DNA of 64,000 nucleotides from contig OZ025212.1 of assembly GCA_964019055.1 (NCBI GenBank), positions 6,635,766 to 6,699,765 on the forward strand. Reading direction: 5' to 3'. The first letter of the stretch is position 1. Every line of letters starts with the position of its first letter. This DNA comes from Anthopleura xanthogrammica. Lineage: Eukaryota; Cnidaria; Anthozoa; Actiniaria; Actiniidae. The notes under the pieces were generated by a model, which did not search any database, was not told the origin of the DNA, and was given only the letters and a program-made list of their open reading frames with translations. Both the position numbers and the translations under genes were made by a program. Of the stretch, positions 21,046 to 31,897 are shown piece by piece.

Positions 21046-22605
21046 CTAATCAGATGTAGAAGCCTCTCTCAGAATGGCTAAAGATAAGTCAACAAACTGT
21101 TCTGCTTGCTTCCTGGTTGTAATGTTGGGGTAGTAAATCAAACCCCAGTACATGACTCCATTGACAGAAACAATACAGTTGGCCAAAGGTGGGCCAGCAT
21201 GCTGCTCAGCCATGGCGAAGTAGGTACCTGCAAACTTGTACTGCCAATCATATTCGTTTTCCCCAATGCTGAATCGGCCTCGATTGGAAATGTTAAACAT
21301 GCTGTCATATCTTCCACCATTACTTTTGTCATTGTTTGTCATGCTAGAGAACAAAGCTGTAACATCAGCATTTGCAAACAATTTAAGGAACTTATGGTGC
21401 TCTTTCGCAGCAACCTTGCTCTGGACCATTTTATTGCACTCTTGTGCAAATTTCCAGAACACTTCTTTGGTGATGCCTGCACACGGTGTTGGAATATCCA
21501 TTTTATTTACTGAAATAAAACAGCCGAATTCCTTCATGTTGACTTCAGGCTGGCATTCTTTTCTCAATGAAACATTGAAGGAACTGGTAAATGATAAGGG
21601 ATCTGGCAAAGCATTACCAGTGCCGGACTGCAGAATCTGGGCCATGGCTAGACAGGTTGCAGCAGTAATGGTACTATGAACAGTAACTTTATGCTGTTTA
21701 CTAATCTGGATTATTTTAGACATTTCATCTGCATTTATTACCTTTGGGATTACCACGCTCTTTTTCTCCACAGAGGGGTTCTGTAAGATAACTGGGGGGA
21801 AAACTTCCATGAAGAAATTCTTCTTTGGTTTGAGAAACAAGCTTCTAACTCTCATAAGAAATGGCAGAAAATAAAATACAATTTTTTCAAGAGAAGAAGC
21901 CTGAATCTTGTGACTCATTAAAGCAAGGCATGGCTCTAACATCTTCATGCTCTCAACCTCTACATTTTTTCCGGCTTTTAAGTCGTTGACATACTCTAGG
22001 AATTGAGAATATAGCGCCATAATGGCACCTCCATCACAGATAATGTGATGGAATGTAAATACCAGGCAGTTCTCGTATTGTCTTTTCTCAGGGTCAAAGA
22101 ATTCTTGCAACATTGTAACTCTCCACAGGGGGCCATGCTCCATATCAAAAGATCTTTGACTTTCTTGTTCAAAGATTCTTTCCCAGTTGCGAGCAGTGTC
22201 CTCTAAAGACTTGAATATGATTCGAGATTTATCCTTCATTTCTTTGAACCAAAGATTACTGCTCGAGTCTTGATGGATTCGCATACGTAGCGGAGGGTAG
22301 CGCTCATTAAGAAGACAGAGGGCTCTCTGCACCAAGCTGGTATCCAAGGAAACTTGTGAGTTAATGTGCAAAACTGTAACATCAATACAAGACCCGTCTT
22401 CTCCTTTACTAGACATGAGAAACATTGCTTTTTCAAAGGGATCAAGTCTTCTTTTGAGCGTTCCATCGTTGTCAGCCATGGGACGATAGAACTCGTGGAA
22501 CTCTTGCGGTTTCGCCCCTAGACGATGACGATTACGTAACTTGAGTAAACCGTAGACCAACAAACTCAAAGCAAAGGTGAATAATATGATAATCAAGTTA
22601 TCCAT
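21046..22605 (-). CDS. Membrane-anchored HHxxxDG acyltransferase (condensation/alcohol-acetyltransferase superfamily)
   Basis: A single uninterrupted exon encodes 519 aa from ATG at 22605. Residues 3-21 are a hydrophobic anchor followed by a basic segment (LRNRHR). The catalytic motif HHIICDG is at 176-182, the position expected for the HHxxxDG site of CoA-dependent acyltransferases (condensation domains, alcohol acetyltransferases, wax-ester synthases). The opening LDPFEKAMFLMSS resembles the start of alcohol-acetyltransferase-type domains. The usual second motif DFGWG is not visible; the corresponding region reads NGVMYWGLIYYPN. The acyl acceptor is unknown. Lack of introns, next to multi-intron neighbours, would fit an old retrocopy, a gene acquired by transfer, or a family that is ancestrally intronless. 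The frame is intact, so it is probably functional. A 145-bp palindrome lies 171 bases upstream of the start codon. Confidence 0.85.
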   Translation of the reverse strand: MDNLIIILFTFALSLLVYGLLKLRNRHRLGAKPQEFHEFYRPMADNDGTLKRRLDPFEKAMFLMSSKGEDGSCIDVTVLHINSQVSLDTSLVQRALCLLNERYPPLRMRIHQDSSSNLWFKEMKDKSRIIFKSLEDTARNWERIFEQESQRSFDMEHGPLWRVTMLQEFFDPEKRQYENCLVFTFHHIICDGGAIMALYSQFLEYVNDLKAGKNVEVESMKMLEPCLALMSHKIQASSLEKIVFYFLPFLMRVRSLFLKPKKNFFMEVFPPVILQNPSVEKKSVVIPKVINADEMSKIIQISKQHKVTVHSTITAATCLAMAQILQSGTGNALPDPLSFTSSFNVSLRKECQPEVNMKEFGCFISVNKMDIPTPCAGITKEVFWKFAQECNKMVQSKVAAKEHHKFLKLFANADVTALFSSMTNNDKSNGGRYDSMFNISNRGRFSIGENEYDWQYKFAGTYFAMAEQHAGPPLANCIVSVNGVMYWGLIYYPNITTRKQAEQFVDLSLAILREASTSD

Positions 22606-22768
22606 AGCGGGAAGAATATTAAAGTTGACTTGGTACTTAAAGCATTGATGTCCCTGATGTTACACACTCTTTGATTTAGTGATCGATCGAGCATGAAGTC
22701 AGCGCATGGCATACACTTGTTTTACTCGTATGTAAACACAGGGAACCCGGCTTTCGATTGTTTGAATG

Positions 22769-22927
22769 GTTTACGCTAGTCTCCTCAGCAGCCGTTTTTA
22801 GTTTTCGTTCCATTCCCTCACGGTCCATTACTCTCCCCTGACAAACGGCCGTTTGTGGGGGAGAGTAATGGACCGTGGGGCAATGGAACGAAAACTAAAA
22901 ACGGCTGCTAAGGAGACTAGGTTTACG
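22769..22927. mobile_element. 145-bp spacerless palindrome flanked by 7-bp direct repeat
   Basis: Bases 22776-22920 run CTAGTCTCCTCAGCAGCC to GGCTGCTAAGGAGACTAG and are almost perfectly self-complementary. The centre is ACAAACGGCCGTTTGT (22841-22856), so there is no loop. About four or five differences are spread over arms of some 72 bases. GTTTACG stands directly on both sides (22769-22775 and 22921-22927), which looks like a target-site duplication. It lies upstream of the acyltransferase start codon. Confidence 0.9.
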
Positions 22928-23025
22928 GTTTCTTTTAGGAAGGTAACTTTTCTCTTTATGGGTCTCCTGTGGTTTGAGATCGGCTGGGCTGCCCTGTGTG
23001 TTAGGATGTAACACACTTACTAGAA

Positions 23026-23617
23026 GGGACCATTTCATATTTTATGGGGGGTGGGCCAATTCTAAGTTTGCTCAATTTTTTTCTGCCCTGTGTTGCACGA
23101 TAATTTTTTACTGTGCCAAGTGCTTGCAGGATATTTTTTTCATTCATTTTTTTTTGATAGTATATAAATACAGAATGAATGTCCAATTCTTCATAGACAG
23201 TCTATATGCACAACATTCTAGGTATAGTTATCAGACATTACTACCAACGAGTGCATAGTTACATATCTCGACTGTCCACCCTAAAGTTTTAATTGCAAGT
23301 TGGTCAGCGGAATACTAAAAATCCAGACAGATGCTGAGTTTTCGCGATCGTAGGCTGGAGCAACTTCCCCCGGAAATTTTTGAAATTCAGACTCGCGGAA
23401 ATGCGATTTCCAACGGTTTGAGGAGTATAAGACTCCATTTGGTTCAAAAGAAGTGAAATCTTGAAATCGAAATTATAAGCTCGCTCGATATTTTTTTGCC
23501 ATATCTGAACGTTGCACGATATTTTTTTTAAGGATCGAGACCTTGCTCGATATTTTTGGGGGGATTTGTCCCACCCCCCCCCCCCCCCCCCCCATCAAAT
23601 ATCAAATGGTCCGTCCC
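23026..23617. mobile_element. Foldback element with GGGACCATTTCATATTTTAT ends
   Basis: The left end GGGACCATTTCATATTTTAT plus G run is matched by a C run plus ATCAAATATCAAATGGTCC and GTCCC at the right. The interior repeats GCTCGATATTTTT-type sequence several times and shows no transposase frame. The long C run near 23573-23593 makes the assembled length uncertain. Target duplication is not clear (GAA left, TTA right). Confidence 0.72.
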
Positions 23618-24425
23618 TTACCAACGGTTATTGATTGGTGTAAATAGTGTGTAAATAGACCTTTCCCACGGTACGGCCCGATGCTAGCTCATATACTGCC
23701 GGATGTCCTAGCCAAAGCTTCGGTTTGGATACATATTCTCGGGGATATAAGTATCATAACTAAATCAGGTATAGGTATTCAAATAACAACAAGGCACTGT
23801 AATTTTGTTTCTTTGTGTTTTTTTTGTTGTTGTTATTTCAGTACGTTGTTTATCGTCAGTTGTTTTTTTTCTTTTTTTATTTATTGAGGAATTAATAAGT
23901 TTATATAAAAATTTTCATTTTATGTATTTTTTCCCCCACACCTCTGTAAGATAAAATTTATGTAAAATGTTTAAAAAATTGTAAAAAAAAGTTCTTACGA
24001 GTGAATAAAAAGTTTGAAAAAATAAATAAAAATAAAAGATAAAAAAGTATCATGACTATCTCACGTACCTTTGGCATGACGTCGGTTTTATTTTGTCCAA
24101 TTGAAAAAAAAAGCTGCTGGCAAGTAAAATCCTGAGCGCTTGACCTCTTGGGAAAAAGGACCATATATAAATAATTACATGATGTTTTCTGAGGAATCAT
24201 TCCAAATTTGTCTTTCTGAAATTTACTTCCTGCATATTCATGGTATGAAAACATTAATTTATTTCAAAGAAACAATTCTCTCGAAAATGCGATTTCCAGT
24301 GTTTTGTAGGGCAACTGCAACATATTTATTACATTAAACTCATGTCAAAGCATTAGGCAACTCGTAAAAGAAAATCCTTTTTGGCTAGACGTGTGTTTGG
24401 GTGTGCAAGCACCTCCCCCCTCCGC

Positions 24426-24632
24426 CTCAGCGGTCCCTGAAAGTGCATTTTTTTGGAATTAAAATTTTTGCATGGAACTGATGGAAGGCAAGCGTACTTC
24501 AAAAGCTTTGATACCTCACCAAGTTTGTGAAGGAATCAAAGTTTTACAGTTTTCTGTTGAAGGTTTTCAATCAATCGAAGTTGCCACAGCAACGATATTT
24601 TTTTTCTTGGGGTTCGTATGAGACCGCTGAGG
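24426..24632. repeat. Possible foldback element, CCTCAGCGGTCCC ends
   Basis: CCTCAGCGGTCCCTGAAA at the left is inverted as TGAGACCGCTGAGG at the right. The ends resemble those of the element at 1102-1297. Only the ends pair and no flanking duplication is seen, so this is tentative. The remainder of 23640-24919 shows no gene and should include the LCLAT1 promoter. Confidence 0.4.
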
Positions 24633-24919
24633 ATCATATATAGGAAATATTTCATATCAAACAAGAAGGTTTTTGATGCAGCTTGAAGATGATCTTAGGA
24701 GGTGACATGGCCGATATATTTTCACAGTGTCAGCTTTGCAGCTTTTCTGGAGATTATTTTGAAAATTTGTAAATTTACCCAGAAATCTCCAAGAGCGTAG
24801 TATTACCCATGACACATTGCGGACATCAAAACCCGCGAAAATCGATAAGATAGAAGAAGGACTCGGAGGGGGAGGAAAACCCTTCTTTATCGGCAAAATT
24901 CATCCCCAAAACATCGAAA

Positions 24920-26838
24920 ATGCTGCGGAACCCACTAGGAGGGCTTTTATACTTGACTCTCCTTTATCTCAGCTCGTTTTTGGGCTCTATTTTTATCATG
25001 GGGCCGTCTTTACCACTTCTTCTTTGTCGACCTTCGTGGTTTCGTTGGTATAATGACCGAAGTATTGGTCTTTGGTTGACTTTTCCCCCGGTATGTAAGC
25101 CAATATTCCATCTCTTCGACTTATATTGTTGTTTATCTTACTGTGTCAAGTATAAGTAGATGTATCTGTGTTTGCTCTTGGGGGATTAGATTCGCTATTG
25201 ATAACTGAGCACTTCTTTAATTCATATTTTTCCTTTCTTCATGCGCCATATCGTCTGGCTTACGTAATTTCTCGAACAGGCACTCTTAGGTAAGTCTTGT
25301 TTCTTTTTTTTTACTTCATTATATCACTTATTACCAATCACCCTTCAACTTATTCTAACTATAGCCTGGAATATAACCATAAAGTTTGAAATTTGGACGT
25401 CATTCAATTCTAAAATTCAGACTACACTTTCACAAAGGTCACCTAATTAGAACACAAAAGCTTGCTTTGGCTTATCAAAATAAACATACATTAATCCAAT
25501 TGGGCAACATCCTACTAATTAAGTAATTAATTTAGTAAGTCTGCACTTCCTTATTCTCAACTGCCACTCAATCTTTAATTCATTAATATTTAAAATATTA
25601 TGAATGACTCTACCTGTAGTGGTTTTAATGTCACAATTTTGGAAATTTAAAGTGAAATGCTGGTACTGCTTGTGGTCCTAATATGTCATGCAAAAATAAC
25701 TTTCATTAAAATAATTCACATGTTAAATACATAAACAATTATAATTTGAATAAATAACTGTCAAAGATCATTAATAATTTGCACACAAAATCCATACACA
25801 GAACTGGTTTTTGGCGTCAAAGTTATAATCACCGGAGAAAAGCCGCCAGCCAATGAGGCCTGTCTGATTATCATGAACCACCGCTCTCGTCTCGACTGGA
25901 TGTATTACTGGTGTTGCCTTCACCGTTATGGAAACTTAAAACATGAGAAAATTATACTTAAAGATGACCTGAAGAACATTCCTGGACCAGGTAGGTACAT
26001 GTATTATATTACTGGTATTGAGCCATGATTAATTGGAAAATATATAATTTTTTTTAAATTTTATCACTGATCAGACTGCCTTTGATTTTTAGGCTGGGCA
26101 ATGCAGAATGCCATGTTTATATTCTTAAAAAGACGCTGGGAACATGATGAGGGTTACCTAAGAGAAGTTTTAGACTATTACAATGGAGTCTCTTACCCTC
26201 TGCAGCTACTTCTGTTCCCTGAGGGAACTAATCTTGACAGTGGCACTAAAGTTAAAAGTGATAGTTTCGCAAAGAAAAACAACCTTCCCTGTTATGAATA
26301 TGTCCTTCATCCTCGTGTTCGTGGATTTACTTATTGTATGGAAAAGCTGCATCAAGGAAGAATGCAAGCTGTCCACAATGTAACTGTTGGGTATGATGTT
26401 AATCATTCATTCTGGGAAATAGACCTACTGCTTGGGAAGTTTCCTCGTGAAATGCACTTTCACATTGAAAGATATCCCATAGAGATGTTACCAGAAGATG
26501 AAAAGGAACTCGAAAAGTGGTGTACTAAGAAATGGGAAGAAAAGGAAGAAGTGCTCAGGAATTTCTATGCTAATGGTCAAGGTTTCTGTCCCCGAGAAGA
26601 AACTGAGCCCAGAAATGAACGGCAAGTTGAATCCAGAGCAAGGAATCAATTGAAAACTGCTCTCCTGTTTTGGCTACTTTTTATTATTACCTCTCTTATG
26701 GCTATCTACTATGTGCTTGTTGTTAGGTGGTATTTTTACGTCATGTTTACCACATACTTACTTCAATCAGTTTTGGGTAATGGTACAGATAGATTGCAAC
26801 TATGGTCTCATCATAAGTTTTCTCAGAAGAAAGAATAA
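24920..26838 (+). CDS. LCLAT1: Lysocardiolipin acyltransferase 1 (LCLAT1/AGPAT8-type)
   Basis: Four coding exons join in frame: 24920-25090, a 10-nt microexon 25280-25289, 25802-25990 and 26093-26838, giving 371 aa against 376 aa for the common human form. The PlsC acyltransferase motifs are NHRSRLD at 86-92 (catalytic His and Asp) and FPEGT at 165-169. A hydrophobic N-terminal segment precedes a conserved PSWFRW motif, and two hydrophobic stretches lie near the C-terminus (about 313-355), as in human LCLAT1. WAMQNAMFIFLKRRW, YEYVLHPR, FPREMHFH and KRWEEKEE-type sequence are close to human. LCLAT1 remodels acyl chains of cardiolipin and phosphatidylinositol at the ER/mitochondria-associated membrane. 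Without the microexon the frame breaks and ALLE before LVFGVKV is lost. It is the only plus-strand gene found here. Confidence 0.95.
25280..25289 (+). other. LCLAT1: 10-nt coding microexon of LCLAT1
   Basis: GCACTCTTAG is preceded by TCTCGAACAG and followed by GTAAGTC, both good splice signals. It adds Ala-Leu-Leu and the first base of Glu, giving TFPP-ALLE-LVFGVKV, which lines up with TLPVALLETMFGVKV in human LCLAT1. It is needed to link the phase-0 end of exon 1 to the phase-1 start of the next exon. Confidence 0.9.
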
Positions 26839-26940
26839 CTTGAAGTCTTTGCCTTATCAAAGAACAAAATGGGTTGAGCAATGATTTGCAATGATTTGAG
26901 TTGGAATGATTCAAAATAACTTTTAAGCTTCAGTGGAATA

Positions 26941-27079
26941 TTTTCCAATTAAAAAGCTTGTGTCATTCCCATAAAAATTATTTCTTTGTTTACTGGTAAC
27001 ATTTGAGATACACTATTTAACAGATGTACCAGTAACTCAAACAGTTGCATTCCCAAGGGAATGACACATGGGCCAAATC
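26941..27079. mobile_element. Foldback element, relative of 16432-16591
   Basis: TTTTCCAATT...TGTGTCATTCCC at the left is inverted as GGGAATGACACATGGGCCAA at the right. TATTTCTTTGTTTACTGGTA and GTACCAGTAACTCAAACAG match the interior of the copy at 16432-16591. It begins about 100 bases after the LCLAT1 stop, so it is probably in the 3' UTR. Confidence 0.6.
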
Positions 27080-27788
27080 AATGGCATAGCTTCATAATGA
27101 TGCTTAGAAAAACTGTATTTCTTACATCTAAGAGGCCTATGACATTTAGGCTATGTATCAGGGCGTAATGATGAAACACTCTTACCCCTTATATTTAAGA
27201 GTTAGTCTCTGAAGATGAAATAAATATTGGGGAATATTTACCGAGACATAGTCAAGGTAAATGTTCACCATATTCTATGATCCTTATGTGTATAATTATT
27301 TTGGTATAACTTTAGAATTGAGTATCAGAGAAAAGTAGAAATTCAGAATAAAAAAGTATTAGTATAGTATAGTATTTTAGTATTATTTCCACTCTGACAA
27401 AATTTAATCACAACTTAAGTAGTGAATATCGTCTCATATTCACTGGTCATTTAACCAATCACAGCATATTCAATTTTAAAGTTATACTAAAACTTTGATA
27501 TTAAACTAGTAAAGAAAGAATTTAAGGCTCTGTTTACTAAATATTTCCCTTTTAAATTTCCATGTGTTGTGGAACCTGACATTGTGATACATTTGATTAT
27601 CAATTTGCATACCACAGGAAGCCCAACATTTTCATTAGCTAATGATTTATACACAGACACATACAAAACATAGGTTCTAATAAAGTAATTTGATATTATT
27701 ATTTCTTAATGCAGTTCTACAAAATTTCTTGAATTTCTAGTTCAGGAAGCCTGCTTCGTTATTGTGATTTATACAGAAATCAAATTAC

Positions 27789-27944
27789 ATACACTGCTTT
27801 CCATACATCGGTTCACTGGTCAAACACAAAGCATTCAGTTGAGGCTGCAAGGTTCAAATTTGAATAATCCTTTGAAACAACCTTGAAGCCTCGCTTGAGT
27901 GCTTTGTGTTTGACCAGTGAACCAATGTATGGAAAATAGTGTAT
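27789..27944. mobile_element. Foldback element with TACACTGCTTTCCATACATC ends
   Basis: The left arm continues through GGTTCACTGGTCAAACACAA to GAGGCTGCAAGGTT; the right arm mirrors it from AACCTTGAAGCCTCG to AATGTATGGAAAATAGTGTA. TA flanks both ends. The arms are about 70 bases with a short loop. It is downstream of LCLAT1. Confidence 0.82.
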
Positions 27945-28471
27945 AACAGTTTACAAGCATTGTTGCTTGTATTTCTACAATTAGAATTTTAAATTTTGCA
28001 ATTCCGTAGTTGTATTTTAAAAGCAATAAAGGTAAGCTGAAAAAATAATATATATTTTTTATTTAAATTCATATGATCTTTCTTTTACACTACCTTTTTT
28101 TGAATATGACCTTTGACTTAGTAAATATAGTATTGACAATTACTCATAGTAAACAAAAAAGTAACTAAAAAAGTTCTTTTCTTAAATTTCTATTGCAAAT
28201 ATGCTTTTATTTTGACATAAATTCCAATGAATTAAAATCAAATAATTGAAAATTGAATCTCTTTATCAGACTATGATGACATGTAAATATTGCCCATTTT
28301 CTGTTGCGAGCTTTACACTCAGCTTGTAAAAATCCCATCCAGTGCTTTTGTCATTTTGTTAATGTAATTATTTCCCTTTATATCGCAATGAGTTGATGTA
28401 TCTAACTGAAAAATTTGTGGAAGTCTCAAATAAATAAACTTATCTTTTTTTCTCACTTTGGTGTTTATTGC

Positions 28472-28553
<82 letters not shown>
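28472..28553. repeat. TTA microsatellite
   Basis: About 27 nearly pure ATT units. The AATAAA motifs shortly before it (28021-28440) are possible LCLAT1 polyadenylation signals, but none can be chosen from sequence alone. Confidence 0.95.
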
Positions 28554-29446
28554 GTTATGATTTATTTCTTAACTAAAATTTTATTTATTTAGTTACAAGC
28601 AAAAAATTAACAATTGATTGACCCAAAGGAATTCTGGGAATGTATTTCCTAGGCTTGACAGGTAATAAAACAAGAGTGCTACAAAAGGTTTTGTTGTCAT
28701 GTTAACTAAATGACCCACAATCTGTCTTGGAGCGACTTATTTCTTAACGCTATTAGTGTGTATATTAAAGACAAGTTTTTGCTATTTAAGTAAAATAGGT
28801 TTTTAGGTTTCTTCAAATGTTCGTTAGGTTCTTCAGTGGGGTCTCCCTGTGTGAATACTGCATAAGAATCTCAGCTGTTGATTTAACGAATCCACGTGTT
28901 GTTCATAGGACATTTGTTTTGATTTGTGTTGGGGTTAACAAGTGCTGTATTGAGTCTATTGTTTCTAAACCATGCAATACCGCCATGTGCAGTGAATAGA
29001 CATTCCTATTATCACTCGATCATCAATAGAATGCTGTGTCTTCCCAGGGGATAATGCTAGACGTATTTATTATTATCATACGCCAAGTTACTCTATCACT
29101 CTATAAAACTCTGTTATTATCATGATCCATCGTCACCCCCGGCCAACAATACGTCGGTAACCCATGGTGACCACTGTTGTACGAAGTTAATAAACTAAAT
29201 AATATTAATTCTATTATAACTGTTTACTATATACAAAGATTGTTAAAATGTTTTTAGCTAAAACTATTTTTAAAAGTGTTTCATGCATGTATGACTCGAC
29301 GGGTAGAGGTCATGTCAGTTGGAATCGGTGACGTTTTAAGAGAGGCCTTAAAGGGGGACTAATACGAAAATCGCTCAAAATTTAATTCTGCTGAAACTTT
29401 CTTGAAATAATCTTTAAGGATTTATAAACACTGGTTAAAGTTTTTT

Positions 29447-29874
29447 CTTGATATTCCAATGAGAAGTATCATATTTTTACGAGTTTTTACAGTGAGGACA
29501 CTCGAACCATAAACACTCTATTTTTTATTTTATGAACTTTCTATTGCTTCAGACCTTCTGAAAATGAAGCACTGAACTCAAATAATCTTATTGTTCAAAA
29601 TAAATCATATTTCCAATCGATTCACACAAGGGATAAAGGAGAAAAAAAGTATGAAAAAACCTCAAAGTGTTCACGGTTCGAGTGTCCTCATGGAGTCTGT
29701 GGGTTTTTAACTCAATACCAAACATCGCTCTATACATTTCCCTGTAGTTTTGTAATCAAAATTTCCTCTAGTTTCAAACTCAATGCTGAAAAAAAGAGAA
29801 TTTTGGTGTTGAGTAAATGACGTCACAGACTCCGTTAAAAATTCGTAAAAATATAATCCCATCGGAATATCAAG
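29447..29874. mobile_element. Foldback element interrupted by a nested MITE
   Basis: The left arm CTTGATATTCCAATGAGAAG...TTTTTACGAGTTTTTA (29447-29489), continued at about 29692 as GGAGTCTGTGGGTTTTTAAC, is mirrored by the right arm GACTCCGTTAAAAATTCG...GGAATATCAAG (ending 29874). The right arm is continuous, so the left arm was split by the 29487-29693 element. Confidence 0.8.
29487..29693. mobile_element. CAGTGAGGACACTCGAACC MITE, copy B
   Basis: The ends CAGTGAGGACACTCGAACCA and GGTTCGAGTGTCCTCAT are inverted repeats, with AAACACT and AGTGTTCACG next inside. The family is the same as 10104-10303. TA precedes the left end; the right TA is altered. Confidence 0.85.
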
Positions 29875-29917
29875 AAGGAATGTAGTTATTGGACGCACTT
29901 TTCAATTCAATGGCTTA

Positions 29918-30637
29918 TGCACTAGTCAAAGTAAACCCCCACCCCCCCCCAAATGGGGACAGGGTGGGGGCAATGTGGGGCTTGGGATCACATTTGACAA
30001 GCAATGGTGCCCAAGGGGGTGGGGATAAAGTGAATATTTTACTAGTGTGTTAATATGTATAAAAATGCAAGAATATATTCAAGCAAGTGAATGTACAAGA
30101 ATATATTCAAGCAAAAACAGGTATTCGGACCCAAGCTAAGGAATGAGGGAGGGTTGTAGGGGAGGGGGAGAAAGGTTGTTTAAGAGATGTGTAGTTTTTT
30201 AACGACTGTATAACGAATGGTATGATACATACAGAATGGAGAAAAGATTAATTGTGAGTGAAGGCAACGTTTCGAAATATGAGCTCATTTTTCGCGGCGG
30301 CGTGGGGAAGGTGAACTATAAATATACGATGGTTCTGGGATGGTCGTTCGTTCTACCAAGTGTTTCTCATCAGGGGTTAAGACACAAGGTAGAGGTCAGT
30401 GTCCGACCTACACGTTTCAAAACCTACCTATTTCACTTATAAAGTTTCACGTATATTCTAACAGTTTTACTCTATTATCACTTTTGACTCCAGGGGGTCG
30501 GGGATTTGATTACCATTTCTCTCCCACTAAGTGGGGTATTTAACAACATTTGCCAAGTCAATTTTTCAAATGCCCCACTTATCCCCACCCTGTCCCCTTT
30601 TGGGGGGGGGGGGTGGGGGTTTACTTTGACTAGTGCA
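29918..30637. mobile_element. 720-bp MITE with TGCACTAGTCAAAGTAAACC ends and TTA flanks
   Basis: About 50 bases at each end are inverted copies, from TGCACTAGTCAAAGTAAACC through a C run to GGGGACAGGGTGGGG. TTA stands on both sides (29915-29917 and 30638-30640), as made by PIF/Harbinger-type integration. Two short open frames in the interior (30236-30543) resemble no transposase I know. Confidence 0.85.
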
Positions 30638-30882
30638 TTAGTGTTGGTGTTGCTCTAGTAATAATAAATTAGCTTTATCTGTGTTAATTTTGATTTCGTT
30701 CTTTGATCATTGCCATCTGTCTCGGTAGTAAGGATTCAAGTCTTTCCCCAGAAACTGTTGCTACGCCTAATTTAAATCTTAGCAAATTCCTTCAGGACTT
30801 ACCAATAACGTTTGCATCATAAGGTTGTAAGCCTTCTGTAAACGTTTGTCATTATAGTTTTTTAAGTTTTCAATTGGTTTTA

Positions 30883-31212
30883 TACTCGGACACTCGAACC
30901 ATGAACACTTCAAGGGTTTTTTTTGACATTTTTCATAACTATCCAATCAGCACTCTCCATAGAAAAAGTGATCAAACATTTTTTAAGCATCAACCAATCA
31001 CAACAAACGGCATAATTGATGTGATTTAGCAGTTAATAAGTTCACATGAGAAAGTTAAAAAAAAAACTTCTAAAGATTTTGCGCTTGTTGTGATTGGATG
31101 GCGCCTAAAAAATATTTGATTCCTTTGTTTTTACGGAGAGCGCTGAATGGATAGTTATAAAAAATGTACTGAAAAAAACCTTAAATGGTTCATGGTTCGA
31201 GTGTGCACACTG
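30883..31212. mobile_element. CAGTGAGGACACTCGAACC MITE, copy C, with inner foldback
   Basis: The outer ends GGACACTCGAACCATGAACA and GGTTCATGGTTCGAGTGT match copies A and B. Inside, 30924-31168 is a second foldback (CATAACTATCCAATCAGCAC inverted as GAGCGCTGAATGGATAGTTA) that copies A and B lack and that is also found, truncated, at 14192-14400. This is best read as insertion of one element into another. Confidence 0.8.
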
Positions 31213-31897
31213 AAAAAATCATTCCTTTAAAATTAAGTTAAGATTGTAATCCAGATTGTAAAGTTCAAAAAAAAAAAAAAAAAGCTTTGGTCCATCTTTA
31301 ATTCAGTTAAAGTTATGTACTTACGTTGCGATTATAAACTTATTTGTTTTCAATTGTAGCTCAATAAAATTGAATAGGTACTTACAAAATTCTGAAAGAA
31401 AGACCAAGTTTTACATATACTTTATCAATTTTTCAAAATACTCAATAATAATTGCCGAAAAAGTTTATTCGGTGATCAAAAGTAGTTTGTCAGCCGGGAG
31501 TTTAAAGAAAGAACTTCGGAACTTGTTTATTGACTTGATCATTTTCTCTAAGAGGTCGCAGTAGGGCTGGTAGCAGTCCTTTTATTAAGTAGAAGATAAT
31601 TTTTCACGGTTTCCAAAGAAGTATTTTTCTATTTTTTAAGTATAGTGTAAACAATGATTGCATTGTTCTTAAGCCTCTATTCAGACGCCCATTCTATGGT
31701 TACCATCATCTTAAGTGAACCATCCTCAGTTGTTATAATAAACATCTGATTTGTTTATTGATTACTACCTTTAGAGCTATTGTAAAACAACAGGTTAAAT
31801 AACTTGAGGCTACTTAACAAATCTATTTTGAAAAGCTGTTTTGTTGTCGATGTTGTCGAGTCAGAAATATTGTCCACCAACAATACTGCTTTGTGGG

